A stretch of DNA of 64,000 bases from Haemonchus contortus (taxonomy: Eukaryota; Nematoda; Chromadorea; Rhabditida; Trichostrongylidae). Made by a program: the position numbers and the translations under genes. The notes under the pieces are model-generated. The model saw nothing but the letters and a program-made list of their open reading frames with translations. It had not been told where the DNA came from and ran no database searches. Positions 33,538 to 44,000 of this stretch are shown piece after piece. Within the stretch, counting starts at the first letter, position 1. The number at the start of each line of letters is the position of its first letter. The stretch spans positions 30,800,799 through 30,864,798 of the forward strand of contig LS997567.1 in the NCBI GenBank assembly GCA_000469685.2. Reading direction: 5' to 3'.

Positions 33538-34530
33538 TGTCAAAGGTGCTTCGTACACAATCCGCGAGAAAAGTTGGTCCCACCTCTAAAGCCAATTGTA
33601 ACTTCGAGACCTTACAAGATCATAGGAATAGATGTACTGGAATTGGACCAAACGTCAAAAGGGAATAGATATGCTGTAACAGTGATTGATCACTTCACGA
33701 AGTATGCAGCAGGTATCCAGTAGCGGATAAATTTGCAGAAACAACAGCCAAAACGCTCTTCATCAGATGGATTGCAGAGGGTTGCAGATGGCCCCAAGCA
33801 ATCTTATCGGATAAAGGAGGTGAATTTGTAAACCAGGTGACGTATGAGGTCGTGAAAAAACTAATATAAACCACATCACCACAAAAGGGTAAAACCCAAG
33901 AGAGAATGGACTAACGGAAAGGCTTAACGGAACAATCGTTGCCATGTTACGAAAAAGCACGGTTATTCCGACGAGTGGGATACAAGGTTACAGTTCTGTA
34001 TGATGGCGTACAACATGACCCCTCATCGCGCAACCGGGGAAAGTCCATATTTTCTTCTGCACGGGATTGTTCCGGTATTCCCGTCAAAAATCATACCAAA
34101 CGCAGGTATAAGTCGATACATGGTGGACGAATCGCTAAGCGAATATAAAACCGAAATACTTCAAGCTATGGCAGAGGTACACGAACGTGTGAGGGAATAT
34201 AACGAGCGCGTAAAAGAAAAATGAAAAAGGCATATGACAAAGCTAATAAAGTAAAAGACAAGAGATATCCGAAAGTAGGAGAAAGAGTTTATGTGTGGTC
34301 GCCGAATGAGAAAGCGATAAGATCACATCCAAAGTTAGTAGGTGATTGGACAGGGCCGTACAGGGTTATTGAAGTAAGCGATAACTCAGCTTGGTAACAA
34401 GAATCGGTCGAAATAGCGAACCCATTCGAATACAATTCGACTCGTTAAGAATCGTCCCTAGGGAAATTTTGGACGATTCTGTGGAAACAGCACATGTCAG
34501 GGGTCGCAGGGGCAGACCGCCAAAGGTGAA
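33538..34530 (+). pseudogene. pol part 2: integrase core and C-terminus, frameshifted
   Basis: CQRCFVHNPRE completes the HHCC zinc finger. The DDE core follows: GIDVLELDQ with TVIDHFTKYAAG, then after a one-base deletion near 33718 AILSDKGGEFVNQ, and after another shift ENGLTERLNGTI. Further frame changes precede FCMMAYNMTPHRATGESPYF and, later, KVGERVYVWSPNEKA with LVGDWTGPYRV. Integrase inserts the cDNA into the chromosome. All three catalytic positions (D, D, E) can still be read, in different frames. The final part of this domain shares its frame with the accessory ORF that follows (RIQFDSLRIVPRE). Confidence 0.85.
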
Positions 34531-35035
34531 AGTTCGGAGAGTTTATAGTGGCTGTTTCAGAGGTGCAATGCTTCTGAGCCTCGCCGACAAGGGTCACCTG
34601 CAATTTCAATGCGTGGACGACTGCTTCGCAAAGACGACGTTGAGTGATATCGAGGGGATACAGTTCCCAGGAGCATACGGGGGGCAACCATTTGGAGACC
34701 CATGGACGGCGTGGAAGACCGCATCAATTTTTATAAGAAAGGAGCTCAACACTATGCAAAAGGTGGAACTGGTCAGGAATCGAGCAGTGTCCCTGGACAC
34801 TGAAGCGTTGAGGAAAGTGTTGATGGTCGCATATTCTGTCTGCACGGAGTGGACGGAATTTATATGCACCACGAGGAGCATCGCCAAACACGAATCGATC
34901 GATCAGAACTGCGTGATTGACTTCTACAGGATCGCATTCGAAGATTTGAAGAAGGAACTGCAAAAGGATGAGAGGGAAGCAAGGAGCTTGAGAAAAGGAC
35001 CCACGGGTTTTGCAGCTCCGAAGAGGCTTTGCTGA
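34391..35035 (+). CDS. Integrase tail fused to an unrecognised ~170-residue region (accessory ORF 1)
   Basis: This is an intact frame of ~214 codons ending in TGA at 35033-35035. The first ~45 residues belong to the integrase C-terminus, so the first ATG is not a real start and the region would be made as part of pol. Residues ~38-46 form RGRRGRPPK, an AT-hook-like motif expected to touch the DNA minor groove. The rest is not any pol domain I know. It has CVDDCFAKTTLSDIEGIQFP, a GGQPFGDPWTAWK turn, a helical middle and a charged end DLKKELQKDEREARSLRKG. No signal peptide, transmembrane segment or chromodomain signature is visible, so it is neither env nor a standard chromointegrase tail. Its intact state in an otherwise damaged element may be chance or recent loss of the rest. 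Confidence 0.6.
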   Translation: MVTRIGRNSEPIRIQFDSLRIVPREILDDSVETAHVRGRRGRPPKVKVRRVYSGCFRGAMLLSLADKGHLQFQCVDDCFAKTTLSDIEGIQFPGAYGGQPFGDPWTAWKTASIFIRKELNTMQKVELVRNRAVSLDTEALRKVLMVAYSVCTEWTEFICTTRSIAKHESIDQNCVIDFYRIAFEDLKKELQKDEREARSLRKGPTGFAAPKRLC

Positions 35036-35703
35036 TGGAACGCGACGGCTCCAAGGGCGGATTAACCACGAAAGTGGTGTCGACATACAAGCAACTCAGG
35101 AATACCCTCGAAGATTGGACGACATTCGCGATATGGGTCATCGTTTACCCAATGGAAAACAGAGGAGATAAGAAAATCATATACGATATACTGAGGATAG
35201 CAAAAAGCCACTTGGAGAATGGAGGAAAAAATGTAACGGCGTGGAGCCCACTGATAGCAAAAAAGGAAAAGGAGTGGCGAATAATGATGAACTTCTGGAA
35301 ACTCCTGGACGAGAGATTAGTAAAAATGGGAGGAGAAGTTCAGGTGGCGACTACGTCCAATAGTCAGATCATGGACGGGAAAATTTACATGGAAGCAGGT
35401 AGCCCGGAGACCTCCGCGAATTTCCACTATCCGTACTTGGGAGTCGGTGCGGCCAAAACTTTGTACCTAGCGATACGAGAAAGAGCAAAAGGAATCAAGC
35501 TCCCTGATATAGAGCGGTCGTCGGGGACGACGACTACGCGGAGGGGAGGCATGTGGAATAGGGAGGTCAAGAGAAAGATGCCGTGCAGAGGCGGGCCACC
35601 CCCCAAGCGCGGTGGGTCATGCTGGCCTACTCACAGGCGGGAGGCAACATCAGGTGGGTACGGTAACCAAATGAGGTCTGCGGCCTACCCGCCTGAGGCA
35701 TGA
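35035..35703 (+). CDS. Unrecognised accessory ORF 2, overlapping ORF 1 by TGATG
   Basis: The ATG at 35035-35037 shares its A with the stop of ORF 1 (TGATG). That arrangement is used for termination-reinitiation in several compact RNA elements. The ORF is ~222 codons. It is predicted soluble, with a basic and tryptophan-containing N-terminal half (TYKQLRNTLEDWTTFAIWVI, then KIIYDILRIAKSHLENGG and KEKEWRIMMNFWKLLDERLV). The middle is GVGAAKTLYLAIRERAKG. The frame crosses the polypurine tract and enters the 3' LTR at 35552, ending at 35703 in LTR-encoded Arg/Pro/Gly-rich sequence (CRGGPPPKRGG). No signal sequence or membrane span is seen, so it is not env-like. It sits where Ty3/gypsy elements sometimes carry env or an extra gene. 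I do not recognise the family. Confidence 0.55.
   Translation: MERDGSKGGLTTKVVSTYKQLRNTLEDWTTFAIWVIVYPMENRGDKKIIYDILRIAKSHLENGGKNVTAWSPLIAKKEKEWRIMMNFWKLLDERLVKMGGEVQVATTSNSQIMDGKIYMEAGSPETSANFHYPYLGVGAAKTLYLAIRERAKGIKLPDIERSSGTTTTRRGGMWNREVKRKMPCRGGPPPKRGGSCWPTHRREATSGGYGNQMRSAAYPPEA
35538..35551 (+). promoter_or_regulatory. Polypurine tract of the LTR element
   Basis: CGGAGGGGAGGCA lies immediately before the TG of the 3' LTR, the plus-strand primer position. Confidence 0.6.
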
Positions 35704-36125
35704 CCCACCCGCTATATAAGGAGGGGGGAAATAGCCTCCACACACTGGTCAAGACTCGTCCGTCGAGTAGCCGCCGGACGCCTCCACCAAGCAGCAGCCT
35801 CCTTCGCCACCACCACCGTCAGCCGCCACCTGCACGACTCCAGAAGCCGCCACCTCCACGACTCCAGAAACAGCCACCTCCACGACTCCAGATCCGCCAC
35901 CTCCACGACTCTAGATCCGCCACCTCGACGACTCCAGAGCCGCCACCTCGACGACTACAGAGCCGCCACACACCCAACTTAGCACTGCGCTGGAAATTCA
36001 CCGTTTTGTTAGTTGTTTTTGTTGCCGTTTTTTTGCAGATAAACTTTTAAAATAGTCGTGTTCTCTGGCAGAAAAGGGTCAACAGAGTCCATGATCCAGT
36101 GACCACCCTAGTCACCGGTCGTACA
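35552..36125 (+). repeat. 3' LTR
   Basis: 574 bp, colinear with the 5' LTR from TGTGGAATAG to TCGTACA. It has fewer 24-bp minisatellite units. The TATA motif is at 35713-35720. Confidence 0.9.
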
Positions 36126-38039
36126 GGAGACTGTTAAGCTACTGTCGCTTAACTCATTGTTTGAATTAAAATTTTTATGCTAATAATTTTTTGAACACTG
36201 TTTCTTCGTATCAGAAGAAGCACCTGAGACATGTTTGAGTCTGACATTGAAAAAAAGCAGATAATTTCAGAATCGTTGATGTATTCATGTGGAGAAGAAC
36301 ACTGAGCTTCTTTTCCATCATTCAATGTTTGAATTGAATGTCTTTCAGTGAAGTACACTAAACGCTCTTTCTTCGAATCAGTAAATGTGCTTTCAGGATG
36401 TTTCTGTCGTGTTTAAAATGAAAAGATAATTTCAGAATCATTGATGGAATCATGTGGAGGAGACAATTGAGCTTCTGTCGCTTCACTCATTGTTTGAATT
36501 AGAAATTTTTTGCTAACGATTCCTGAACACTCTTTCTTCATACCAGAAAAAGTAACTGAGACATGTTTGAGTCTGACACTGAAAAAAACAGATCATTTCA
36601 GAATCACTGATGTATTCATTTGGAGGAGAACATTGAGCTTCTGTAGCAGCATTCATTGTTTGAATCGAACTCTTTCAGCGAAGGATACTACACGCTCTCT
36701 TCAAATCAGTGAATGTGCTTTCAACATGTTTGTGTGTGGGTTTGAATAAAAAAAGATAATTTCAGAATTATTGATGTATTAATGTGGAGGGGGCCATTGA
36801 GCTTCTGTGGCCGCATTCATTGTTCGAAATGAACTCCTTTCCGCGAAGAATACTAAACGCTCTCTCTTAAAACCAGTGAATGTGCTTTCAAAATGTTTGT
36901 GAGTGGCTTTGAATAAATAAGATAATCCCAGAATCATTGATGGGTTTATTTGGAGGAGACCATTAAGCTTCTGTCGCTTCACTCATTGTTTGAATTAAAT
37001 TTTCTTTGCTAACAATTTATGAACACTCCTTCTTCATATCAGAGATGTTGTTTGAGTCTGACATTGAAAAAAAACAGATAATTTCAGAATCGTTGATGTA
37101 TTCATGTGGAGAAGAACATTGAGATCCTCTTCCTTCATTCACAGGATACTAAACGCTCTCTCTTCAAATCAGTGCAATCCGTCAGAGACCTTGGCTTTTA
37201 CTACAACGACAAACTGGACTTCACGGAGCACATTAAAACGAGGATCAGAGTAGCCAATCATCGGACATTTCAAATTTTCAAAGGGCTGTCTTTAGCTAAT
37301 AAAGGAGCCTTGTTGTGTGCTTGCAAGTCGTATGTGCGACCACTGGTCGAATCCAGCACAACGGTTTTCAACAGCAAGAAAAGGAAACATGTCTTTGCGC
37401 TTGAAAAGGTTCAGAATAACTTTACTCGTAAACTGCTTATTCGAATTGGTGGTTTTTTGTACTCCAAAATACCTAAGGCAGCTATCAGGAATCAGTATCT
37501 TGGACTGATATCTTTAGAAACGCGACGGAGGGTTTTCGATCTTTGTATGGTTCACAAACTTGTACACGGTACGTGTGGTCACGGTTCTAATGTATTCAAG
37601 CTGACACATTCTAGGACTAGGGGTGGCTCCATGAAGATTTCTTTGGCACGTCCTAAAACAAACTTGCGAGCGAGTAGTTTTACCTTCAGGGCTGGCAGTG
37701 ATTATCTAAAAGTGGTGAAAAATATATCTGTCTCTCCATCGCTAGTTCGGTTCAAACGCCAAGTAGTTGAGTTGCTGATGAAGGGAACTGGTCCTAACGT
37801 TTCTTGAGACTGATTACCTAACTAATTTATCTTTGTATTACGTATTGTTGTTTGTACAAATGTTCGATATTTATATTGCGTTTTGGTTTCTTTCTCACGT
37901 TTGCCTTCCGCAAGCGTAATAAACTTATACTTATAATGTGCTTTCAACATGTTTGTGTGTGGCTTTGAATAAAAAAGATAATCTCAGAATCATTGATGGG
38001 TTCATTTGGAGGAGACCATCAAGCTACTGTCGCTCAACT
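36126..38039. repeat. Satellite 1, right block
   Basis: The same monomers as 24998-28503, resuming directly after the GGAG duplication (GGAG-ACTGTTAAGCTACTGTCGC). It contains the second LINE fragment and ends abruptly at 38039, where satellite 2 begins mid-monomer. Confidence 0.85.
37173..37935 (+). pseudogene. CR1-like LINE 3' fragment, embedded in satellite 1, copy 2
   Basis: This matches 26083-26845 base for base except for two substitutions I could find (AATAGCC to AGTAGCC, and GTTAAGTTG to GTTGAGTTG). It has the same truncation point, the same 3' tail and the same satellite flanks. The frame ends with TGA after GTGPNVS (37805-37807). It is therefore a duplicate of copy 1, not an independent insertion. 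Confidence 0.8.
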
Positions 38040-41000
38040 GAAGACCCTGTATGTTTTCTTGAATTCTTCCAATCTCTTCTATCACCTCTACGACACCGTT
38101 ACTATCACCTTATCCACAGCTACAACTACTTCGAAAGTCTTGTGTGGTAAGTGCTCAATAACTTGCCTAAACCCCTCTTGGAAACCCTATATATTTTCTT
38201 CAATTCTTTCAATCGCTTCTATCACCTTATCCACAACTGTGGCTACTTCGAAATTCTTGTGTGAAAATAGTTTGAAAATTTGCGTGAATCCCTCTTCAAG
38301 ACCCTGTATGCTCTGCTTAAATTCGTTCAATCTCTTCTATCACCTATAACACACCGTTAATATCACCTTATCTACAGCTATATCTACCTCGAAAGTCTTG
38401 TGTGAAAACAGTTCGACAATTTGCCTAAATTTCTATCCTGAAGACCCTGTATGTTTTCTTAAATTCTTTCAATCGCTTCTATCACCTCTCCGACACCCTT
38501 ACTATCACCTTATCTACAGCTATAGCTAGTTCGAAAGTGTTATGACAAGATGGTTCGACAATTTGTGTGAATCTCTATCTTGAGGGCCCTGAATGTTCCG
38601 CCTAAATTCTTTCAATCTCCTCTATCACCTCTACCACAGCTATAACTACTTCGAAAATCTCGTTTGATGAATGTCTGATAATTCGCGTGAATTCCTCTTA
38701 AAGACCCTGTATGCTTTGCTTAATTTTTTTCAAACGTTTCTATCATCTTATCTACAGCTATATGTACTTCGAAAGTTCTGTTTGAAAACAGTCCGGCAAT
38801 TTGCGTGGACCTCCCTTTTGAAGACCCTTTATGTTTCGTTTGATTTATTTCAGTCTCCTCTATCACCTATACCACACCGTTACTATCACCATATCCACAG
38901 CTGTAACTACTTCAAAAGTCTTGTGTGGAAATAGTTCGATAATTTGCGTGGATCTCCCTCTTGAAGACCCTTATGTTTCGTATAATTTATTTTAATCTCT
39001 TCTATCACCTATAACACACCGTTAATATCACCTTATCTATAGCTATAACTACTTCGAAAGTCTTGTGTGAAAACAGTTCGACAATTCGCCTAAATTTCTA
39101 TCTTGAAGACCCTGTATGTTTTCTTAAATTCTTTCAATCGCTTCTATCACCTCTCCGACACCGTTACTATCACCTTATCTACAGCTATAACTAGTTCGAA
39201 AGTGTTGTGACAAGATGATTCGACAATCTTCGTGTATCTCTATCTTGAGGGCCCTGAATGTTCCGCTTAAATTCTTTCAATCTCTTCTATCACCTCTGCC
39301 ACAGCTATAACTACTTCGAAAATCTCGTTTGATGAGTGGCTGATAATTTGCGTGAATTCCTCTTAAAGACCCTGTATGCTTTGCTTAAATTTTTTCAATC
39401 GTTTCTATCACCTTATCTATAGCTATAACTACTTCGAAAGTCTTGTGTGAAAACAGTTCGACAATTCGCCTAAATTTCTATCTTGAAGACTCTGTATGTT
39501 TTCTTAAATTCTTTCAATCTCTTCTATCACCTCTCCCACACCGTTATTATCACCTTATCTACAGCTATAACTAGTTCAAAAGTGTTTTGTGAAAATGTTT
39601 CGACAATTTGCGTGAATCTCCCTCTTGAAGACCCTTATGTTCCGTTTGATTTATTTCAATCTCCTCTATCACCTATACCACACCGTTACTATCACCATAT
39701 CCACAGCTGTAACTACTTCAAAAGTCTTGTGTGGAAATAGTTCGATAATTTGCGTGGATCTCCCTCTTGAAGACCCTTATGTTTCGTATAATTTATTTTA
39801 ACCTCTTCTATCACCTATACCACACCGTTACTATCACCTTATTCACAGCTGTAACTACTTCAAAGGCCTTGTGTGAAAACAGTTCGACAATTTGCCTAAA
39901 TTTCTATCTTGAAGGCCTTGAATGTTCCGCTTAAATTCTTTCAATCTCTTCTATCACCTCTCCGACACCGTTACTATCACCTTATCTACAGCTATAACTA
40001 GTTCGAAAGTGTTGTGACAAGATGATTCGACAATCTTCGTGTATCTCTATCTTGAGGGCCCTGAATGTTCCGCTTAAATTCTTTCAATCTCTTCTATCAC
40101 CTCTGCCACAGCTATAACTACTTCGAAAATCTCGTTTGATGAGTGGCTGATAATTTGCGTGAATTCCTCTTAAAGACCCTGTATGCTTTGCTTAAATTTT
40201 TTCAATCGTTTCTATCACCTTATCTATAGCTATAACTACTTCGAAAGTCTTGTGTGAAAACAGTTCGACAATTCGCCTAAATTTCTATCTTGAAGACTCT
40301 GTATGTTTTCTTAAATTCTTTCAATCTGTTCTATCACCTCTCCCACACCGTTATTATCACCTTATCTACAGCTATAACTAGTTCAAAAGTGTTTTGTGAA
40401 AATGTTTCGACAATTTGCGTGAATCTCCCTCTTGAAGACCCTTATGTTCCGTTTGATTTATTTCAATCTCCTCTATCACCTATACCACACCGTTACTATC
40501 ACCATATCCACAGCTGTAACTACTTCAAAAGTCTTGTGTGGAAATAGTTCGATAATTTGCGTGGATCTCCCTCTTGAAGACCCTTATGTTTCGTATAATT
40601 TATTTTAACCTCTTCTATCACCTATACCACACCGTTACTATCACCTTATTCACAGCTGTAACTACTTCAAAGGCCTTGTGTGAAAACAGTTCGACAATTT
40701 GCCTAAATTTCTATCTTGAAGGCCTTGAATGTTCCGCTTAAATTCTTTCAATCTCTTCTATCACCTCTACCACAGCTATAACTACTTCGAAAGTCTCGTT
40801 TGATAAGTGTCTGATAATTTGCGTGAACTCCTTCTTGAAGAACGTGTATTTTCCGCTTGAATTCTATCAATCGCTTCTATCATTTTATCAACAGCTATAA
40901 CTTTTTCGAACGTTACGTGTTGTAAGTGTTCAATAACTTGCGTGAATCCACCTTGAAGACCCTGTATGTTTTCTCAAATTCCTTCAATCGCTTCTATCAC

Positions 41001-44000
41001 CTCTACCGCAGCTATAACTACTTCGAAAATCTCGTTTGATGAGTGTCTGATAATTTGCGTGAATTCCTCTTAAAGACCCTGTATGCTTTGCTTAAATTTT
41101 TTCAATCGTTTCTATCACCTTATCTACAGCTATATATACTTCGAAAGTTCTGTTTGAAAACAGTTCGGCAATTTGCGTTGACCTCCCTTTTGAAGACCCT
41201 GTATGTTTCGTTTGATTTATTTCAGTCTCCTCTATCACCTATACCACACCGTTACTATCACCTTATCCACAGCTGTAACTACTTCAAAAGTCTTGTGTGA
41301 AAATAGTTGGATAATTTGCGTGGATCTCCCTCTTGAAGACCCTTATGTTTCGTATAATTTATTTTAATCTCTTCTATCACCTATAACACACCGTTAATAT
41401 CACCTTATCTATAGCTATAACTACTTCGAAAGTCTTGTGTGAAAACAGTTCGACAATTCGCCTAAATTTCTATCTTGAAGACCCTGTATGTTTTCTTAAA
41501 TTCTTTCAATCGCTTCTATCACCTCTCCGACACCGTTACTATCACCTTATCTACAGCTATAACTAGTTCGAAAGTGTTGTGACAAGATGATTCGACAATC
41601 TTCGTGTATCTCTATCTTGAGGGCCCTGAATGTTCCGCTTAAATTCTTTCAATCTCTTCTATCACCTCTGCCACAGCTATAACTACTTCGAAAATCTCGT
41701 TTGATGAGTGGCTGATAATTTGCGTGAATTCCTCTTAAAGACCCTGTATGCTTTGCTTAAATTTTTTCAATCGTTTCTATCACCTTATCTATAGCTATAA
41801 CTACTTCGAAAGTCTTGTGTGAAAACAGTTCGACAATTCGCCTAAATTTCTATCTTGAAGACTCTGTATGTTTTCTTAAATTCTTTCAATCTCTTCTATC
41901 ACCTCTCCCACACCGTTATTATCACCTTATCTACAGCTATAACTAGTTCAAAAGTGTTTTGTGAAAATGTTTCGACAATTTGCGTGAATCTCCCTCTTGA
42001 AGACCCTTATGTTCCGTTTGATTTATTTCAATCTCCTCTATCACCTATACCACACCGTTACTATCACCATATCCACAGCTGTAACTACTTCAAAAGTCTT
42101 GTGTGGAAATAGTTCGATAATTTGCGTGGATCTCCCTCTTGAAGACCCTTATGTTTCGTATAATTTATTTTAACCTCTTCTATCACCTATACCACACCGT
42201 TACTATCACCTTATTCACAGCTGTAACTACTTCAAAGGCCTTGTGTGAAAACAGTTCGACAATTTGCCTAAATTTCTATCTTGAAGGCCTTGAATGTTCC
42301 GCTTAAATTCTTTCAATCTCTTCTATCACCTCTCCGACACCGTTACTATCACCTTATCTACAGCTATAACTAGTTCGAAAGTGTTGTGACAAGATGATTC
42401 GACAATCTTCGTGTATCTCTATCTTGAGGGCCCTGAATGTTCCGCTTAAATTCTTTCAATCTCTTCTATCACCTCTGCCACAGCTATAACTACTTCGAAA
42501 ATCTCGTTTGATGATTGGCTGATAATTTGCGTGAATTCCTCTTAAAGACCCTGTATGCTTTGCTTAAATTTTTTCAATCGTTTCTATCACCTTATCTATA
42601 GCTATAACTACTTCGAAAGTCTTGTGTGAAAACAGTTCGACAATTCGCCTAAATTTCTATCTTGAAGACTCTGTATGTTTTCTTAAATTCTTTCAATCTG
42701 TTCTATCACCTCTCCCACACCGTTATTATCACCTTATCTACAGCTATAACTAGTTCAAAAGTGTTTTGTGAAAATGTTTCGACAATTTGCGTGAATCTCC
42801 CTCTTGAAGACCCTTATGTTCCGTTTGATTTATTTCAATCTCCTCTATCACCTATACCACACCGTTACTATCACCATATCCACAGCTGTAACTACTTCAA
42901 AAGTCTTGTGTGGAAATAGTTCGATAATTTGCGTGGATCTCCCTCTTGAAGACCCTTATGTTTCGTATAATTTATTTTAACCTCTTCTATCACCTATACC
43001 ACACCGTTACTATCACCTTATTCACAGCTGTAACTACTCCAAAGGCCTTGTGTGAAAACAGTTCGACAATTTGCCTAAATTTCTATCTTGAAGGCCTTGA
43101 ATGTTCCGCTTAAATTCTTTCAATCTCTTCTATCACCTCTACCACAGCGATAACTTTTTCGAAAGTCACGTGTGGTAAGTATTCAATAACCTGCGTGAAC
43201 CTCCCTCCTGAAGATCCTGTATGCTTTGCATAAACTATTTAAATCTCTTCTATCACCTTATCCACAGCTGTAACTAATTAAAAATTCTTGTGTGAAAACA
43301 GTTCGATGATTTGTGTGAACCCCTCTTGAAGACCCTGTATGTTTTCTTAAATCCTTTCAATCGCTTCTATAACCTCTCCGACACCGTTACTATCACCTTA
43401 TCTACAGCTATAACTAGTTCGAAAGTGTTGTGACAAGGTGGTTCGACAATTTGCGTGAATTTCTATCTTGAGAGCCCTGAATGTTTCGCTTGAATTCATT
43501 CAATCTCTTCTATCACCTCTACCACAGCTATAGCTACTTCGAACGTTTTGTGTTGTAAGTGTTCAATTACTTGCGTGAATCTCTATCTTGAGGGCCCTGA
43601 ATGTTTCGCTTGAATTCATTCAATCTCTTCTATCACCTCTACCACAGCTATAACTACTTCGAAAGTCTCGTTTGATAAGTGTCTGATAATTTGCGTGAAC
43701 TCGTTCTTGAAGAACGTGTATTTTTCGCTTGAATTCTTTCAATCGCTTCTATCATTTTATCAACAGCTATAACTTTTTCGAACGTTACGTGTTGTAAGTG
43801 TTCAATAACTTGCGTGAATCCACCTTGAAGACCCTGTATGTTTTCTCAAATTCCTTCAATCGCTTCTATCACCTCTACCGCAGCTATAACTACTTCGAAA
43901 ATCTCGTTTGATGAGTGTCTGATAATTTGCGTGAATTCCTCTTAAAGACCCTGTATGCTTTGCTTAAATTTTTTCAATCGTTTCTATCACCTTATCTATA

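Larger units (their letters stand above)
28504..36125 (+). mobile_element. LTR retrotransposon (Ty3/gypsy-type), nearly complete
   Basis: The element is 7,622 bp. Its LTRs at 28504-29127 and 35552-36125 both begin TGTGGAATAG and end TCGTACA. The target-site duplication is GGAG on both sides (28500-28503 and 36126-36129), and the flanks are continuous satellite 1 sequence. Between the LTRs lie a primer-binding region, gag with a zinc knuckle, protease, reverse transcriptase, RNase H, integrase (the Ty3/gypsy order), two unrecognised coding regions and a polypurine tract. Roughly a dozen substitutions plus a repeat-number change separate the LTRs on reading, so the insertion is fairly recent. 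Stops and frameshifts make this copy non-functional. Confidence 0.9.

Noticed and set aside
34391..35703. env gene of the LTR element
   Set aside because: Neither ORF has a signal peptide, transmembrane segment or fusion-like stretch.
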